NCBI RefSeq assembly: GCF_002109495.1
Contig: NZ_LVJN01000021.1
Span: 1 to 64,000 of the forward strand
Direction of reading: 5' to 3'
Length of the DNA stretch: 64,000 nt
DNA from: Magnetofaba australis IT-1
GTDB lineage: Bacteria; Pseudomonadota; Magnetococcia; Magnetococcales; Magnetococcaceae
Of this stretch, positions 19,963 through 31,880 are shown in pieces (within the stretch, counting starts at the first letter, position 1; each line of letters opens with the position of its first letter). The position numbers and the translations under genes are program-made. Below the pieces are notes generated by a model. That model was not told the origin of the DNA and made no database searches. It saw only the letters and a program-made list of their open reading frames with translations.

Positions 19963-20497
19963 TCAGGACCATCTCACCACGGCCTATGCGACCCTGACCA
20001 GCTCCGGCTGGTCAGGGCCCGGCCCCGCCCTGGTGGTGCTGGGGGCGTCGCAGATGCTCTACGCCCTCCACCCGAATGGTCGGGTGCGAGGGCGTTTTGT
20101 CATCTCCACCGCCGCCAACGGCTTCGGCTGCCGGGAAAACAGCTATCAGACCCCCACCGGGCTGCACTCTGTGAGCGATATGATCGGCGCGGGCGAGCCC
20201 TTGGGGCGTCTGTTTCGCGGTCGCCAGCCTCTGCCGGTGCGGGTGCTGGAAAGCGAAGATGAGACGCAGGATTACATCACCACCCGCATTCTGCGCCTGC
20301 GCGGCGCCGAGCCGGGCGTCAATCAGGGGCCGGGAGTGGACTCCTTCGAACGCTACATCTACATCCACGGCACGCCCTACCTCGAGCGCCTGGGAATCCC
20401 CGCCTCCCATGGCTGCATCCGCATGCGCGGCCAGCACATCCTGACCCTGTTCGATTGGCTGAAAAGCCCTGGCGCGCCTGTGTTGATTCTGCCATAA
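19955..20497 (+). CDS. L,D-transpeptidase (YkuD domain)
   Basis: 180 residues. The YkuD active-site block is intact: a His in YIYIHGTPYLERLG, then PASHGCIRM with the catalytic Cys. Such enzymes make 3-3 peptidoglycan cross-links or attach lipoproteins. Oddly there is no signal peptide or membrane anchor: the start overlaps the BI-1 gene by 8 bases and the N-terminus (MTDQDHLTTAYATLTSSGW) is polar. It may be exported by another route, or the real start may differ. Confidence 0.9.
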   Translation: MTDQDHLTTAYATLTSSGWSGPGPALVVLGASQMLYALHPNGRVRGRFVISTAANGFGCRENSYQTPTGLHSVSDMIGAGEPLGRLFRGRQPLPVRVLESEDETQDYITTRILRLRGAEPGVNQGPGVDSFERYIYIHGTPYLERLGIPASHGCIRMRGQHILTLFDWLKSPGAPVLILP

Positions 20498-20537
20498 ATA
20501 GCCTTTTTGACCGCTCCCACCGGCCTGGAAATCCCTC

Positions 20538-21638
20538 ATGCCCAGCATGTCCAACTATCTGACCCGCCAATGGACGCGCCTGCACAATCCCGACGTCATC
20601 GCCATGTTGGCGACGCTGGCGGTGATCGCGCTGGGCATCTGGCTGCTGGGCGCGGCGCTGGGACCGGTGCTGGTGGCGCTGTTCGTGGCCTACCTGCTCG
20701 AAGGGCTGGTGCGGCCCCTCACGCGGATTAAAATTCCCCGCAAAGTGGCGGCCTCCCTGGTGTTCCTGCTGTTTGTGCTGGGCATGCTGGCGCTGATCTT
20801 CGGTCTGGCGCCCATTTTGGTGCAGCAGGTCACGGATCTGCTGCAGCAGACCCCCCGCATCACCGCCAAAATGCGTGAACTGGCCTATCAGGGCGTGGCC
20901 ATGGCCGAAGGCGTGGTCAATCCGCGTCTGGTGGAGGATCTGCTGGTGGCGGTCTCCGAACGCCTGCAGGAGCTGGCCACCGAGTCGCTGGGCTTTCTGC
21001 TCACCGGCATCCCCGGTTTGATCTCCATTGTCATCTATCTGTTCCTGGTCCCCTTCATGGCCTTCTTCTTCCTCATGGACAAGAGCAAGCTCAAGGAGAC
21101 CTACATGCAGTATCTGCCCGGCGAACGGGCGCTGTTGTTCCGCGTGCTGGCCGACGCCGATGCGGGCATGGGCGGCTATCTGCGCGGCAAGTTCTGGGAG
21201 ATGATGCTGCTGGGGGCGATGACCTTCTTCACCTTTGCGGTGATGTCGTTCCCCTACGCCCTGCTGCTGGCCATTCTCACCGGCGTTTCGGTATTGATTC
21301 CGTTCCTGGGCGTAATCGCGGTGACGGTGCCGGTGGTGGTGCTGGCGGTGGTGGAGCTGGGCCTCACCTGGGACGCCGGGCAGGTGATTCTGGCCTATGC
21401 GGTGCTGCAGATCATCGACGCCAACATCCTGATTCCGCTGGTGCTGGGCGAATCGGTCAAGGTGCACCCCACCACCATCATCATCGCCGTGCTGGTGTTT
21501 GGTTCGCTATGGGGCATCATCGGCGTGTTCTTCGCGGTGCCGCTGGCGGTGCTGGTGAAGAGCGTGCACGCGGGCATTGCGGCGGTGGATGGCACGGACA
21601 ACGCGCCCGCCGCGCCAGACGCCCCCGCCGCCTCCTGA
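20538..21638 (+). CDS. AI-2E/PerM family transporter
   Basis: 366 residues. Hydrophobic helices at the N-terminus (VIAMLATLAVIALGIWLLG, VLVALFVAYLLEGLVRPL) and a C-terminal half with the family's pattern of long helices and PFLGVIAVTVPVV. Members export autoinducer-2 or small anions, or act as Na+/H+ antiporters; the substrate cannot be read from sequence. The Ala/Pro-rich tail (DNAPAAPDAPAAS) is probably disordered. The next gene, rsmB, starts 3 bases after the stop, so they are likely co-transcribed. Confidence 0.9.
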   Translation: MPSMSNYLTRQWTRLHNPDVIAMLATLAVIALGIWLLGAALGPVLVALFVAYLLEGLVRPLTRIKIPRKVAASLVFLLFVLGMLALIFGLAPILVQQVTDLLQQTPRITAKMRELAYQGVAMAEGVVNPRLVEDLLVAVSERLQELATESLGFLLTGIPGLISIVIYLFLVPFMAFFFLMDKSKLKETYMQYLPGERALLFRVLADADAGMGGYLRGKFWEMMLLGAMTFFTFAVMSFPYALLLAILTGVSVLIPFLGVIAVTVPVVVLAVVELGLTWDAGQVILAYAVLQIIDANILIPLVLGESVKVHPTTIIIAVLVFGSLWGIIGVFFAVPLAVLVKSVHAGIAAVDGTDNAPAAPDAPAAS

Positions 21639-21641
21639 TCC

Positions 21642-22886
21642 ATGCGCTCCGACCCGCCGCTGGCCGCTGAACTGGCCGCGCACCTGTTGCGCCAACGCGA
21701 CCAGGGCGCCGAGGGGCTGCTGCGGCGCTTCTTTCGCCAATACCCCAAGCTGGGCAAGCGCGACCGCGCCCGCATTGGCGATCTGAGCTACTTTGTGCTG
21801 CGTCATTTGCGTCTGCTTGGGTGGGCGGAAGATCCCGCCACGCCGCTGGAAAATTGGATTGAACAGGCCGATCTGACCCCGCTGGCGCAGCGTGCGCAGA
21901 CATGGCTGGCCGAAGGCGCGCCGCCGCCTGACCCCGCGCTGACCACCGCCCAACGCTTGAGTCTGCCCGACTGGCTGTGTGACGCGCTGCTGGCGGAGCG
22001 TGACGAAGCCGAACTCACCGCGCTGATGGCGGCGCTGCAGCAGCCCGCGCCGGTGGACTTGCGGGTCAATCGGCTGCGCACCAGCCCGACCAAGCTGCAG
22101 GCGCGGTTGGCGCGCGACGGCGTGGAGACCACGCCCCTGCCGGGCATCGCCGACGGATTGCGGTTGACGGCGCGACGGAATCTGCGAAATGATAGCGCCT
22201 TCGCCGATGGGCTGTATGAGATTCAGGACGCGGGCAGTCAGTTGATAGCGCCCCTGTGCGGCGCCCAGGCGGGACAAACAATCATCGATCTGTGCGCGGG
22301 CGGCGGCGGCAAGGCGCTGCATCTGGCCGCGCTGATGGGGGACCAAGGCAAGATCATCGCCTGTGACGTTCACGCCCACCGTTTGGATAGGATGCGCCCC
22401 CGGCTCAAGCGCGCGGGCGCGCGCAGCGTAGAGATTCAACCGCTCACTGGCGGCGATGACGACCCGGCCCTGACGCCCTGGCGCCAGCAGGCCGATGCGG
22501 TGCTGGTCGACGCCCCCTGTAGCGGACTGGGCACACTACGGCGACAACCGCATCTGACGTGGCGCTTGCGCGCCGAAGAGATTACCCGCTTGGCGGCGCT
22601 GCAGACGCAACTGCTGGCGCGCGCCGCGCAACTGGTCAAACCCGGCGGACGGCTGGTCTACGCCACCTGCTCGCTGCTGGCGGCGGAGAATCAAGCGCAA
22701 GCGCGCGCCTTCGACGCCGCGCACCCCGACTGGACGCCGCTGCCGACGCAGGATCTCTTGCGCCATGCGGGCATGACGCCGCCGGGATTGTGGCGCGAGG
22801 AGAGCGTCGATCCCTGGTTGCGCGCCGCGCCGCAGGATCAATCCAGCGATGGCTTCTTCGCCGCTGTGTGGCAAAGGTCTGAATAA
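21642..22886 (+). CDS. rsmB: 16S rRNA m5C methyltransferase, RsmB/NOL1-NOP2-Sun type
   Basis: 414 residues. The N-terminal NusB-like helical part (RQRDQGAEGLLRRFFRQYPKL) is followed by the Rossmann methyltransferase: SAM loop DLCAGGGGKALHLA, VDAPCSGLGTLRR with the release Cys, and YATCSLLAAEN with the nucleophile Cys. These two Cys define RNA m5C methyltransferases. RsmB modifies C967 of 16S rRNA in E. coli; the related RsmF is less likely given the N-terminal domain. A family B array follows at 22911. Confidence 0.9.
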   Translation: MRSDPPLAAELAAHLLRQRDQGAEGLLRRFFRQYPKLGKRDRARIGDLSYFVLRHLRLLGWAEDPATPLENWIEQADLTPLAQRAQTWLAEGAPPPDPALTTAQRLSLPDWLCDALLAERDEAELTALMAALQQPAPVDLRVNRLRTSPTKLQARLARDGVETTPLPGIADGLRLTARRNLRNDSAFADGLYEIQDAGSQLIAPLCGAQAGQTIIDLCAGGGGKALHLAALMGDQGKIIACDVHAHRLDRMRPRLKRAGARSVEIQPLTGGDDDPALTPWRQQADAVLVDAPCSGLGTLRRQPHLTWRLRAEEITRLAALQTQLLARAAQLVKPGGRLVYATCSLLAAENQAQARAFDAAHPDWTPLPTQDLLRHAGMTPPGLWREESVDPWLRAAPQDQSSDGFFAAVWQRSE

Positions 22887-22910
22887 TATAGCGCTACTGA
22901 TAGAAAGCGT

Positions 22911-22992
22911 GAAGAGACTGGGGCTTCGCCCCAGACCCCGACCAGGGCGCCGCCCTGGACCCGCCAGGGAAATGATTTCCCTGGACCCTCGT
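22911..22992 (+). repeat. family B hairpin array, copy B1 (3 units), upstream of purH
   Basis: Lead-in AAGAGACTGGGGCTTCGCC, one AGGGCGCCGCCCT unit, then the constant cap CAGGGAAATGATTTCCCTG and GGACCCTCG. It ends about 123 bases before the purH start. Confidence 0.9.
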
Positions 22993-23114
22993 AAATGTCT
23001 AGATCGGCGCACGCCTTGCGCTGCGGACTTTTTGGGTCGTTCCGAGAAACAATGACCCAAAAACACATACACTTCGGCGGCCTTTTGGCCGCGCTTTTGT
23101 TTGGAGAGTCGCCA

Positions 23115-24713
<1,599 letters not shown>

Positions 24714-24855
24714 AGCCCGCCTTCCAGCCATCTTGACAGCGCCAGCCGGGCGCCCCTATTCTGGCCCGGCTGGCGCGTTCGTCGCTGCATGAAGCTCTGT
24801 TTTATCCTTTTTTCCCAAGCCTCTGAAAATACTTTGGCCAACTGGGTGATTGATT

Positions 24856-25512
24856 ATGACTAAGCGTTGGATTGCCCTGTGCTCCGCCGTGTTGCTGAGC
24901 CTCCTGACCACCCAGGCTCGAGCCGATGCGCACAGCGTGATGGAGTGGGCCAAAGAGCAAGCCAACTGGGACGCCATCGTCTCCCAGGCGGTGGGCGGCA
25001 ACGCCATGGCGCAAGCCGCTGTCGGCCACTGCTACCTCACCGGCAAACTGGGCGACAAGAGCTGTGATATCGCCTACAACAACGGCGTGGCCTACTATGA
25101 AAAAGCCTACCACGGCGGTCAGAACTGGGTGCTCAACCCCCTGGTGACCGCCTTGGTGCAAGGACCGGCGGGCAGCAGCTTCGTCGGCCTGCGCTCGGCG
25201 CCCATGAAGCAGATCTGCGCCCTGGCCGCGCCAGTGCAACAACGCAATATCCCGCAGCTGCTTGAAGGCGCCAACCGCGGCCTGATGGGGCTCTGCTTCC
25301 TCAAGGGCATCGGCGTTGAAACCGACAAGAACTATGGCGTCAACCTGCTCGATAGCGCCGCCAAAGAGGGCTCCATCGTCTCGGCGCACATTCTTGACGA
25401 CATCTTCCGTCGCAGCCGCTATGGCGTGGCCATCAATGTGGAGCGCGCCGACTTTTACCAAGAGCTGGCCAAAAAGAACGCTCTGGCGATGCAATCGACT
25501 GCAACCAATTGA
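24856..25512 (+). CDS. secreted Sel1-repeat-like protein
   Basis: 218 residues from ATG 24856. The signal peptide ends near TTQARA-DA (hydrophobic core IALCSAVLLSLL). The mature part has degenerate Sel1-like repeats: AMAQAAVGHCYLTGKLGDKS, CFLKGIGVETDKNYGVNLL. It has Cys residues that could pair in the periplasm. It is a likely periplasmic scaffold of unknown partner. The upstream ribosome site is weak (GGGTG). It shares repeat style, but no close identity, with the broken Sel1 gene at 6863. Confidence 0.75.
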   Translation: MTKRWIALCSAVLLSLLTTQARADAHSVMEWAKEQANWDAIVSQAVGGNAMAQAAVGHCYLTGKLGDKSCDIAYNNGVAYYEKAYHGGQNWVLNPLVTALVQGPAGSSFVGLRSAPMKQICALAAPVQQRNIPQLLEGANRGLMGLCFLKGIGVETDKNYGVNLLDSAAKEGSIVSAHILDDIFRRSRYGVAINVERADFYQELAKKNALAMQSTATN

Positions 25513-25593
25513 TCCGCTCACTGTCTGTTAGAGCGTGAGCGCGTATTGGCGCGTCTCCTCCCTATTCCCTGCAGACTGAACTGGAGATTGGCG

Positions 25594-25797
25594 ATGAATT
25601 GCAACGTTGGCGGTATCGACCGGATTTTGCGGATTGTGGCGGGCGCGGCGCTGATCGCGCTGGCGGTGATGGGCATTGTCGGCCCCTGGGGCTACATCGG
25701 CGTTGTGCCGCTGCTCACCGGCCTGATCAAATTCTGCCCCGCTTACACCCTGCTGGGGATTAAAACCTGTGACGCAGGGGACGCCAAAGCGTCATAA
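25594..25797 (+). CDS. DUF2892 (YgaP-like) small membrane protein
   Basis: 67 residues from ATG 25594 (GGAGATT ribosome site). It begins MNCNVGGIDRILRIVAGAAL, the hallmark of DUF2892 proteins, with two hydrophobic helices and FCPAYTLLGIKTC near the end. In other bacteria this domain is fused or linked to rhodanese (YgaP). Here it stands alone between a Sel1 gene and purD, followed at once by a terminator. Confidence 0.88.
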   Translation: MNCNVGGIDRILRIVAGAALIALAVMGIVGPWGYIGVVPLLTGLIKFCPAYTLLGIKTCDAGDAKAS

Positions 25798-25823
25798 TGG
25801 CCCCTGGCGACCGCATGAAAACG

Positions 25824-25846
25824 GCCCCGCTCACTGCGGGGCTTTT
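25824..25846 (+). terminator. rho-independent terminator
   Basis: GCCCCGC TCACT GCGGGGC followed by TTTT, just after the DUF2892 gene. Confidence 0.85.
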
Positions 25847-25937
25847 CATTTGCGGCGGGCCGTGACAACACCCGGCCCCTCCCTTTTACTCTCACCCGCC
25901 GCTCACCCGGCGAGACATGGCGCGAGGATACGACTGC

Positions 25938-27251
25938 ATGAACATTCTGGTGGTTGGCGGCGGCGGGCGCGAACACGCCCTGGTGTGGAAAATCGCCCAA
26001 TCCGAGCTGGTGGAGAAGATCTACTGCGCCCCGGGCAACCCGGGCATCGCGCAACATGCCGAGTGCGTCAACATCTCCGTGGACGACGTGCATGCGCTCA
26101 CCGAATTCGCCGTGCAGAAGGATATCGACCTGACCGTCATCGGCCCCGAATTGCCGCTGGTGCTGGGCCTGGCCGACGCCCTGCGCGCCCGTGGTCTGCT
26201 GGTGTTTGGCCCCTCCAAGGCCGCCGCCGAGATCGAAGGCTCCAAAGCCTTCATGAAGTCCCTGTTCGCCAAATACAACATCCCCACCGCCGAACATCGC
26301 ACCTTCTCCGACGCCGAGGCCGCCAAAGCCTACGTCGGCATTCAGGGCGCCCCCATCGTCATCAAGGCCTCCGGGCTGGCCGCGGGCAAAGGCGCGGTGG
26401 TGTGTCAAACCATCTCCCAAGCCATGGACGCCCTCGATCGCATCATGGTCAAGCGCGAGTTTGGCGATGCTGGCGATGAGGTGGTGGTGGAGGAGTTTCT
26501 CGCAGGCGAAGAGGCCTCCTTCCTGGCCATTGTCGATGGCGAAACCGTGGTCCCTCTGGCCGGATCGCAGGATCATAAAGCCGTGGGCGAAGGCGATACC
26601 GGCCCCAACACCGGCGGCATGGGCGCCTACTCGCCCGCGCCGGTGCTGGACGCCGAGATGGTGCGTCGCGCCATGGATCAGGTGATGCTGCCCACCGCCC
26701 GCGCCATGGTGGCGGAAGGACGCCCCTTCCAGGGCATCCTCTACGCCGGTCTGATGATCGACGATGGCCGCATCAAGACCCTGGAGTTCAACGCCCGCTT
26801 TGGCGATCCCGAGTGCCAACCGCTGCTCATGCGCATGAAGTCGGATCTGGTCCCGGTGCTGCTGGCCGCCGCCCGCGGCGAGCTGGAGGGGCAGGAGATC
26901 GAGTGGGACGAGCGCGCCGCCGTATGTGTGGTGATGGCCTCCAACGGCTACCCCAACGCCTATGAGAAAGGCCAGACCATCGACGGCCTGGACGCGGTGG
27001 CGGAGATGGAAGACTGCGTGGTGTTCCATGCGGGCACCAAGCGCCAGAACGGACGCATCATCAACGATGGCGGCCGCGTGCTGGGCGTCACCGCATTGGG
27101 CAAAGGCGTCACCGGCGCCCGCGAAGCGGCCTATGCCGCCGTGCGCCGCATCGAATGGAAAGAGGCGTACTACCGTCGCGACATCGGCCACCGCGCCGTG
27201 GCCCGCGAAGAGGAGGAAGCCGCCGAACTGGAAGAGGCCGGTTTGGAGTAA
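25938..27251 (+). CDS. purD: phosphoribosylamine-glycine ligase
   Basis: 437 residues from ATG 25938, where the conserved start MNILVVGGGGREHALVWK begins (GAGG upstream). It is an ATP-grasp enzyme of purine synthesis making GAR. Motifs: VIGPELPLVLGLADALRA, GSKAFMKSLFAKYNIPTAEH, VIKASGLAAGKGAVV, VVEEFLAGEEASF, ALAGSQDHK-like block, NTGGMGAYSPAP, EFNARFGDPECQ. Normal length. purE follows after 74 bases. Confidence 0.98.
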   Translation: MNILVVGGGGREHALVWKIAQSELVEKIYCAPGNPGIAQHAECVNISVDDVHALTEFAVQKDIDLTVIGPELPLVLGLADALRARGLLVFGPSKAAAEIEGSKAFMKSLFAKYNIPTAEHRTFSDAEAAKAYVGIQGAPIVIKASGLAAGKGAVVCQTISQAMDALDRIMVKREFGDAGDEVVVEEFLAGEEASFLAIVDGETVVPLAGSQDHKAVGEGDTGPNTGGMGAYSPAPVLDAEMVRRAMDQVMLPTARAMVAEGRPFQGILYAGLMIDDGRIKTLEFNARFGDPECQPLLMRMKSDLVPVLLAAARGELEGQEIEWDERAAVCVVMASNGYPNAYEKGQTIDGLDAVAEMEDCVVFHAGTKRQNGRIINDGGRVLGVTALGKGVTGAREAAYAAVRRIEWKEAYYRRDIGHRAVAREEEEAAELEEAGLE

Positions 27252-27325
27252 CGCGCCTTTGCGCGGCTGCTCCCACCACAATTCAACCCTGTAACGATTA
27301 CCCAAATTCTCGAGGAACCGAACCC

Positions 27326-27838
27326 ATGTCCGACTCCCCGAAAGTGGCCATTATGATGGGCTCCGACTCCGACTTCGACGTCATGAAAGAGGCCGGACGC
27401 AGCCTAAAGAGCTTCGACATCCCGTTTGAGATGATCGTCACCTCCGCTCACCGCACCCCCGAGCGCACCCACGAGTACGTCAAGAACGCCCCTGCGCGCG
27501 GCGTCAAGCTGTTCATCGTCGGCGCGGGCGCCGCAGCGCACCTGGCGGGGGTCACCGCGTCTGAGACCACCCTGCCGGTGATTGGCGTGCCGCTCTCGGC
27601 CACCGATCTCAAAGGCATGGACGCGCTGCTCTCCACCGTGCAGATGCCCGGCGGCATCCCGGTGGCCTCCATGGCCATCGGCAAGGCTGGAGCCAAGAAT
27701 GCGGGCATCTTCGCCGCGCAGATTCTGGCGCTGGCCGATGAGGATCTGGCCGCCCGCATGGTGGAGTCCCGTCGTGAGATGGTCGCCGCCGTGGAGGCCA
27801 AGGATCGCGCTTTGCAAAAGAAGATGGACGAGCTGTAA
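27326..27838 (+). CDS. purE: N5-carboxyaminoimidazole ribonucleotide mutase
   Basis: 170 residues, ATG 27326 behind CGAGGAACC. Class I PurE, which converts N5-CAIR to CAIR. Motifs: MMGSDSDFDVMKEA, TSAHRTPERTHEYV with the catalytic His, GAGAAAHLAGVTASETTLPV and MPGGIPVAS. The partner purK, which usually follows, is not here: repeat B2 and tsaC come next. Confidence 0.97.
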   Translation: MSDSPKVAIMMGSDSDFDVMKEAGRSLKSFDIPFEMIVTSAHRTPERTHEYVKNAPARGVKLFIVGAGAAAHLAGVTASETTLPVIGVPLSATDLKGMDALLSTVQMPGGIPVASMAIGKAGAKNAGIFAAQILALADEDLAARMVESRREMVAAVEAKDRALQKKMDEL

Positions 27839-27883
27839 GGGGCGATCAATACGGATAAATGACGGAAAAATCTGGGGGAATAT

Positions 27884-27970
27884 AAGAGACTGGGGCTTCG
27901 CCCCAGACCCCACGAGGGCGCCGCCCTCGACCCGCCAGGGAAATGATTTCCCTGGACCCTCGTTAGTTTG
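27884..27970 (+). repeat. family B hairpin array, copy B2 (3 units), upstream of tsaC
   Basis: AAGAGACTGGGGCTTCGCC, one GAGGGCGCCGCCCTC unit, cap CAGGGAAATGATTTCCCTG, GGACCCTCGTTAGTTT. It ends about 75 bases before the tsaC start. Confidence 0.9.
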
Positions 27971-28045
27971 TCTTTCGCGCACCTCTGCAAGCTCTGCGCA
28001 CTGCAACGGAATTGGCAGCCGGTTTGGAAAAAGGATCTTCCACCT

Positions 28046-28666
28046 ATGGCGATGTCTGACGAGATCTCCCTTGCCGTCTCAGCCCTGCAGACAGGCGGCG
28101 TCATCGCCTACCCCACTGAAACCGTCCATGGTCTGGGCGTCGATCCGTTCAATCCCGTCGCGCTCAAGCGCCTGCTTGCCCTCAAAGGGCGCAACGCAGG
28201 CAAAGGGTTGATTCTTCTGCTGCCCGACACCGCCGCCCTGGCGCGGGTGGCGGCGCGCATCAACGCGCCGTCGCGCCGCCTGATGCAACGCTTCTGGCCT
28301 GGTCCATTGACTCTGCTCCTCCCCGCCGCGCCGCACCTATCCGACCGCATCACCGGCGATCTGCGCGGCCCCGAGGGCGCGCGCGAAGTCGCGGTGCGCA
28401 TCTCGCCGCACCCAATTGTGACGCAGTTGATGGCGCAGTGGCGCAGACCGCTGGTCTCCACCAGCGCCAACCCCAGCGGCGCGGATCTGCTCACTCCGGC
28501 GCAGATGCAGGCGCAGTGGGGCGCTGCGCTGGCGGCCCTGATTCCCGGCGCGGACCACCCCCAAGCGCCCCCCTCCACCATCGCCCGCGCCGACGCCCAG
28601 GGCGTGACCATCCTGCGCCAAGGCGCCCTGACCCACGCGGAACTTCACCAAGCCATTCAGGGCTAG
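28046..28666 (+). CDS. tsaC: L-threonylcarbamoyladenylate synthase
   Basis: 206 residues from ATG 28046 (AAGGA ten bases upstream; an ATG two codons later is possible). YrdC/Sua5 domain making the TC-AMP intermediate for t6A37 of tRNA. Motifs: GGVIAYPTETVHGLGVDP, LKRLLALKGRNAGKGLILL, WPGPLTLLLP and PLVSTSANPSG. There is no C-terminal Sua5 domain, so it is the short TsaC form. Confidence 0.94.
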   Translation: MAMSDEISLAVSALQTGGVIAYPTETVHGLGVDPFNPVALKRLLALKGRNAGKGLILLLPDTAALARVAARINAPSRRLMQRFWPGPLTLLLPAAPHLSDRITGDLRGPEGAREVAVRISPHPIVTQLMAQWRRPLVSTSANPSGADLLTPAQMQAQWGAALAALIPGADHPQAPPSTIARADAQGVTILRQGALTHAELHQAIQG

Positions 28667-28696
28667 AGTGCGGACGCGGAGTCTCGCGGGCGCACC

Positions 28697-28930
28697 AACG
28701 CTAACCAGGCGCAACCAAAACTGTACAAAACGGCCAATGTTTGCGTAATGCTGGTCGAGCTAGCGCTGACTATTGGCCTCCGGCTGGCCGGAGGCGGGGT
28801 CTGGGGGCCGCGCCCCCAGCGGGTATGGGCGGAGCCCATGGGGTGGCAGTTGGGAGCTCGAGGGCAGAGCCCTCGATATCTTTCATTTTCAAAATCGCCA
28901 ATGCCAAAGTTTACATTCAACCGCATAGAG
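28697..28930 (-). repeat. family C hairpin repeat, copy C2
   Basis: From ACCAAAACTGTACAAAACGG to about 28930. It contains CCTCCGGCTGGCCGGAGG, GGGGGCCGCGCCCCC, ATGGGCGGAGCCCAT and CGAGGGCAGAGCCCTCG. It fills the gap between convergent tsaC and fxsA, where it could end both transcripts. Confidence 0.85.
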
Positions 28931-28936
28931 AACTGA

Positions 28937-29479
28937 TCAAGAATCCTCACCCGGCCCGCGCCGCGGCTCCTCGCTCCCATGGGGCAGTCGCCGCACATCA
29001 GAGCCCGCCGCCTGTTCGTCAGAGCGCAGCACCTCGCCATCCACCACCGTCTCCGAGGCCGGGCGACTGACCGTACGGCTGGCGTGGAACGATCCGCGTA
29101 CACTGCCAGAAGCCAATCCGGCGCGGAACTGCTTCATCAACCAGATACGAATGGGCGCGCGGGTGAACGGAAACACCATCAAGAAGCCCAATGTATCGGT
29201 GAAGAAGCCGGGCAGAATCAGAAACACCCCCGCCAACAGCAGCATTACGCCGTCGACCATCTCCTTGCCCGGCGTCTCCTGCCGCGCCAGACGCTCCTGC
29301 ATGGTCACCAGCGTCTTCATCCCCTCGCGCTGGGCCAACGCCACGCCGATGATGGCGGTGCCAAACATCGCCAGAATCGTATTGCCCGCGCCGATCTCTC
29401 CGCCCACCTGGATCATCAGCCAGATCTCGAATATGATCAGCCCTGTAAACAACCAAACCAGGATTTTTCCCACGCTCAT
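28937..29479 (-). CDS. fxsA: FxsA family membrane protein
   Basis: 180 residues. The FxsA core is at about 5-135: VWLFTGLIIFEIWLMIQVG, GAGNTILAMFGTAIIGVAL, and MLLLAGVFLILPGFFTDTLGFLMVFPFTRAPI, giving three to four transmembrane helices. E. coli FxsA suppresses F exclusion of phage T7; its ordinary role is unclear. The C-terminal 45 residues are polar. Transcribed divergently from atpH with 295 bases between. Confidence 0.92.
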   Translation of the reverse strand: MSVGKILVWLFTGLIIFEIWLMIQVGGEIGAGNTILAMFGTAIIGVALAQREGMKTLVTMQERLARQETPGKEMVDGVMLLLAGVFLILPGFFTDTLGFLMVFPFTRAPIRIWLMKQFRAGLASGSVRGSFHASRTVSRPASETVVDGEVLRSDEQAAGSDVRRLPHGSEEPRRGPGEDS

Positions 29480-29774
29480 CTCCCATCAGAACCCACGTGC
29501 ATAAGCCATTTGCATGACGCCATTGGACACATCCCAACGCGACGCTGACAAGGGCCTGCAAAGCAGTATATTATAAACTTCTTATATATCATTGCTTTGC
29601 CCGATAAAGAACACCATCAGTGATTGCGGACATTTTTTCAAATCGGCAAAAACTCGCGCAAAAATCGGCTCAAACATTGATCTTACAGGCCAGGAATGGT
29701 AAACAGTTCGGGTTTTGGTTTCGCCCCTTTCCGGCGAAGCCGCCGCTTCACTTTGTCGCGTAAGGACCATCGCC
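29480..29774. promoter_or_regulatory. divergent fxsA/atp promoter region
   Basis: 295 bases, AT-rich in the middle (around 29565-29640), unlike the GC-rich genes either side. It should hold promoters for both directions. TTGATC at about 29675 followed by GTAAAC 16 bases later is a weak -35/-10 candidate for the atp operon. No hairpin repeat here. Confidence 0.35.
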
Positions 29775-30314
29775 GTGCACGATAGCACCATCGCCAAACG
29801 CTATGCGTCGGCCCTGGCGGAGCTGGCCGCAGAACAGAACGCGCTGGAAGTCGTGGGACAGGATCTGGCTCAGTTCAATGAGTTGATCGCTGAGACCCCC
29901 GCCTTCGCGCAGCTGCTGACCAACCCCACAGCCGCCAAGAGCGAACAACACGCCGCGCTGACCACCTACATCGACAAAGCCGAGCCGCAACCGGTGAGCG
30001 CGAACTTCCTGCGCCTGCTGCTCGATAAGCGTCGCATGAACATCTTCTCGGATATCGTCGCCGCTTACCAGCGCGATCTGGACGCCCGCGCTGGCAAAAT
30101 CGCCGTGCGCGTGCAAACGCCCAAAGCCCTGCTCAAGCGTCAAAGCGACGCCCTCGGCGCCTCCCTCTCGGCAGCCACCGGCAAGCAAGTCGAGCTGGAG
30201 CTGGAAGAGAAGCCCGAGTTGCTGGGCGGCCTGGTGGTTCAGGTGGGCAGCGTAATGATGGACTACTCCGTGCGCAATCAGTTGCACCGACTCAAAGAGA
30301 TCATGAAAGGATAA
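29775..30314 (+). CDS. atpH: F1 ATP synthase subunit delta
   Basis: 179 residues with GTG start at 29775 behind AAGGA. Delta joins F1 to the peripheral stalk. Typical sequences: IAKRYASALAELAAEQNALE, NPTAAKSEQHAAL, NFLRLLLDKRRMNIFSDIV, and the C-terminal GGLVVQVGSVMMDYSVRNQLHRLKE. First gene of an F1-only operon (atpHAGDC). The Fo genes are not nearby, as is usual in alphaproteobacteria. Confidence 0.96.
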   Translation: MHDSTIAKRYASALAELAAEQNALEVVGQDLAQFNELIAETPAFAQLLTNPTAAKSEQHAALTTYIDKAEPQPVSANFLRLLLDKRRMNIFSDIVAAYQRDLDARAGKIAVRVQTPKALLKRQSDALGASLSAATGKQVELELEEKPELLGGLVVQVGSVMMDYSVRNQLHRLKEIMKG

Positions 30315-31844
<1,530 letters not shown>

Positions 31845-31880
31845 GCGAAACGGCAACCTCGACCATAGGAGCTCAGGCCA

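Noticed and set aside
25743-27305. 520-codon minus-strand open frame opposite purD
   Set aside because: Antisense of purD with Gly/His-rich, motif-free translation.
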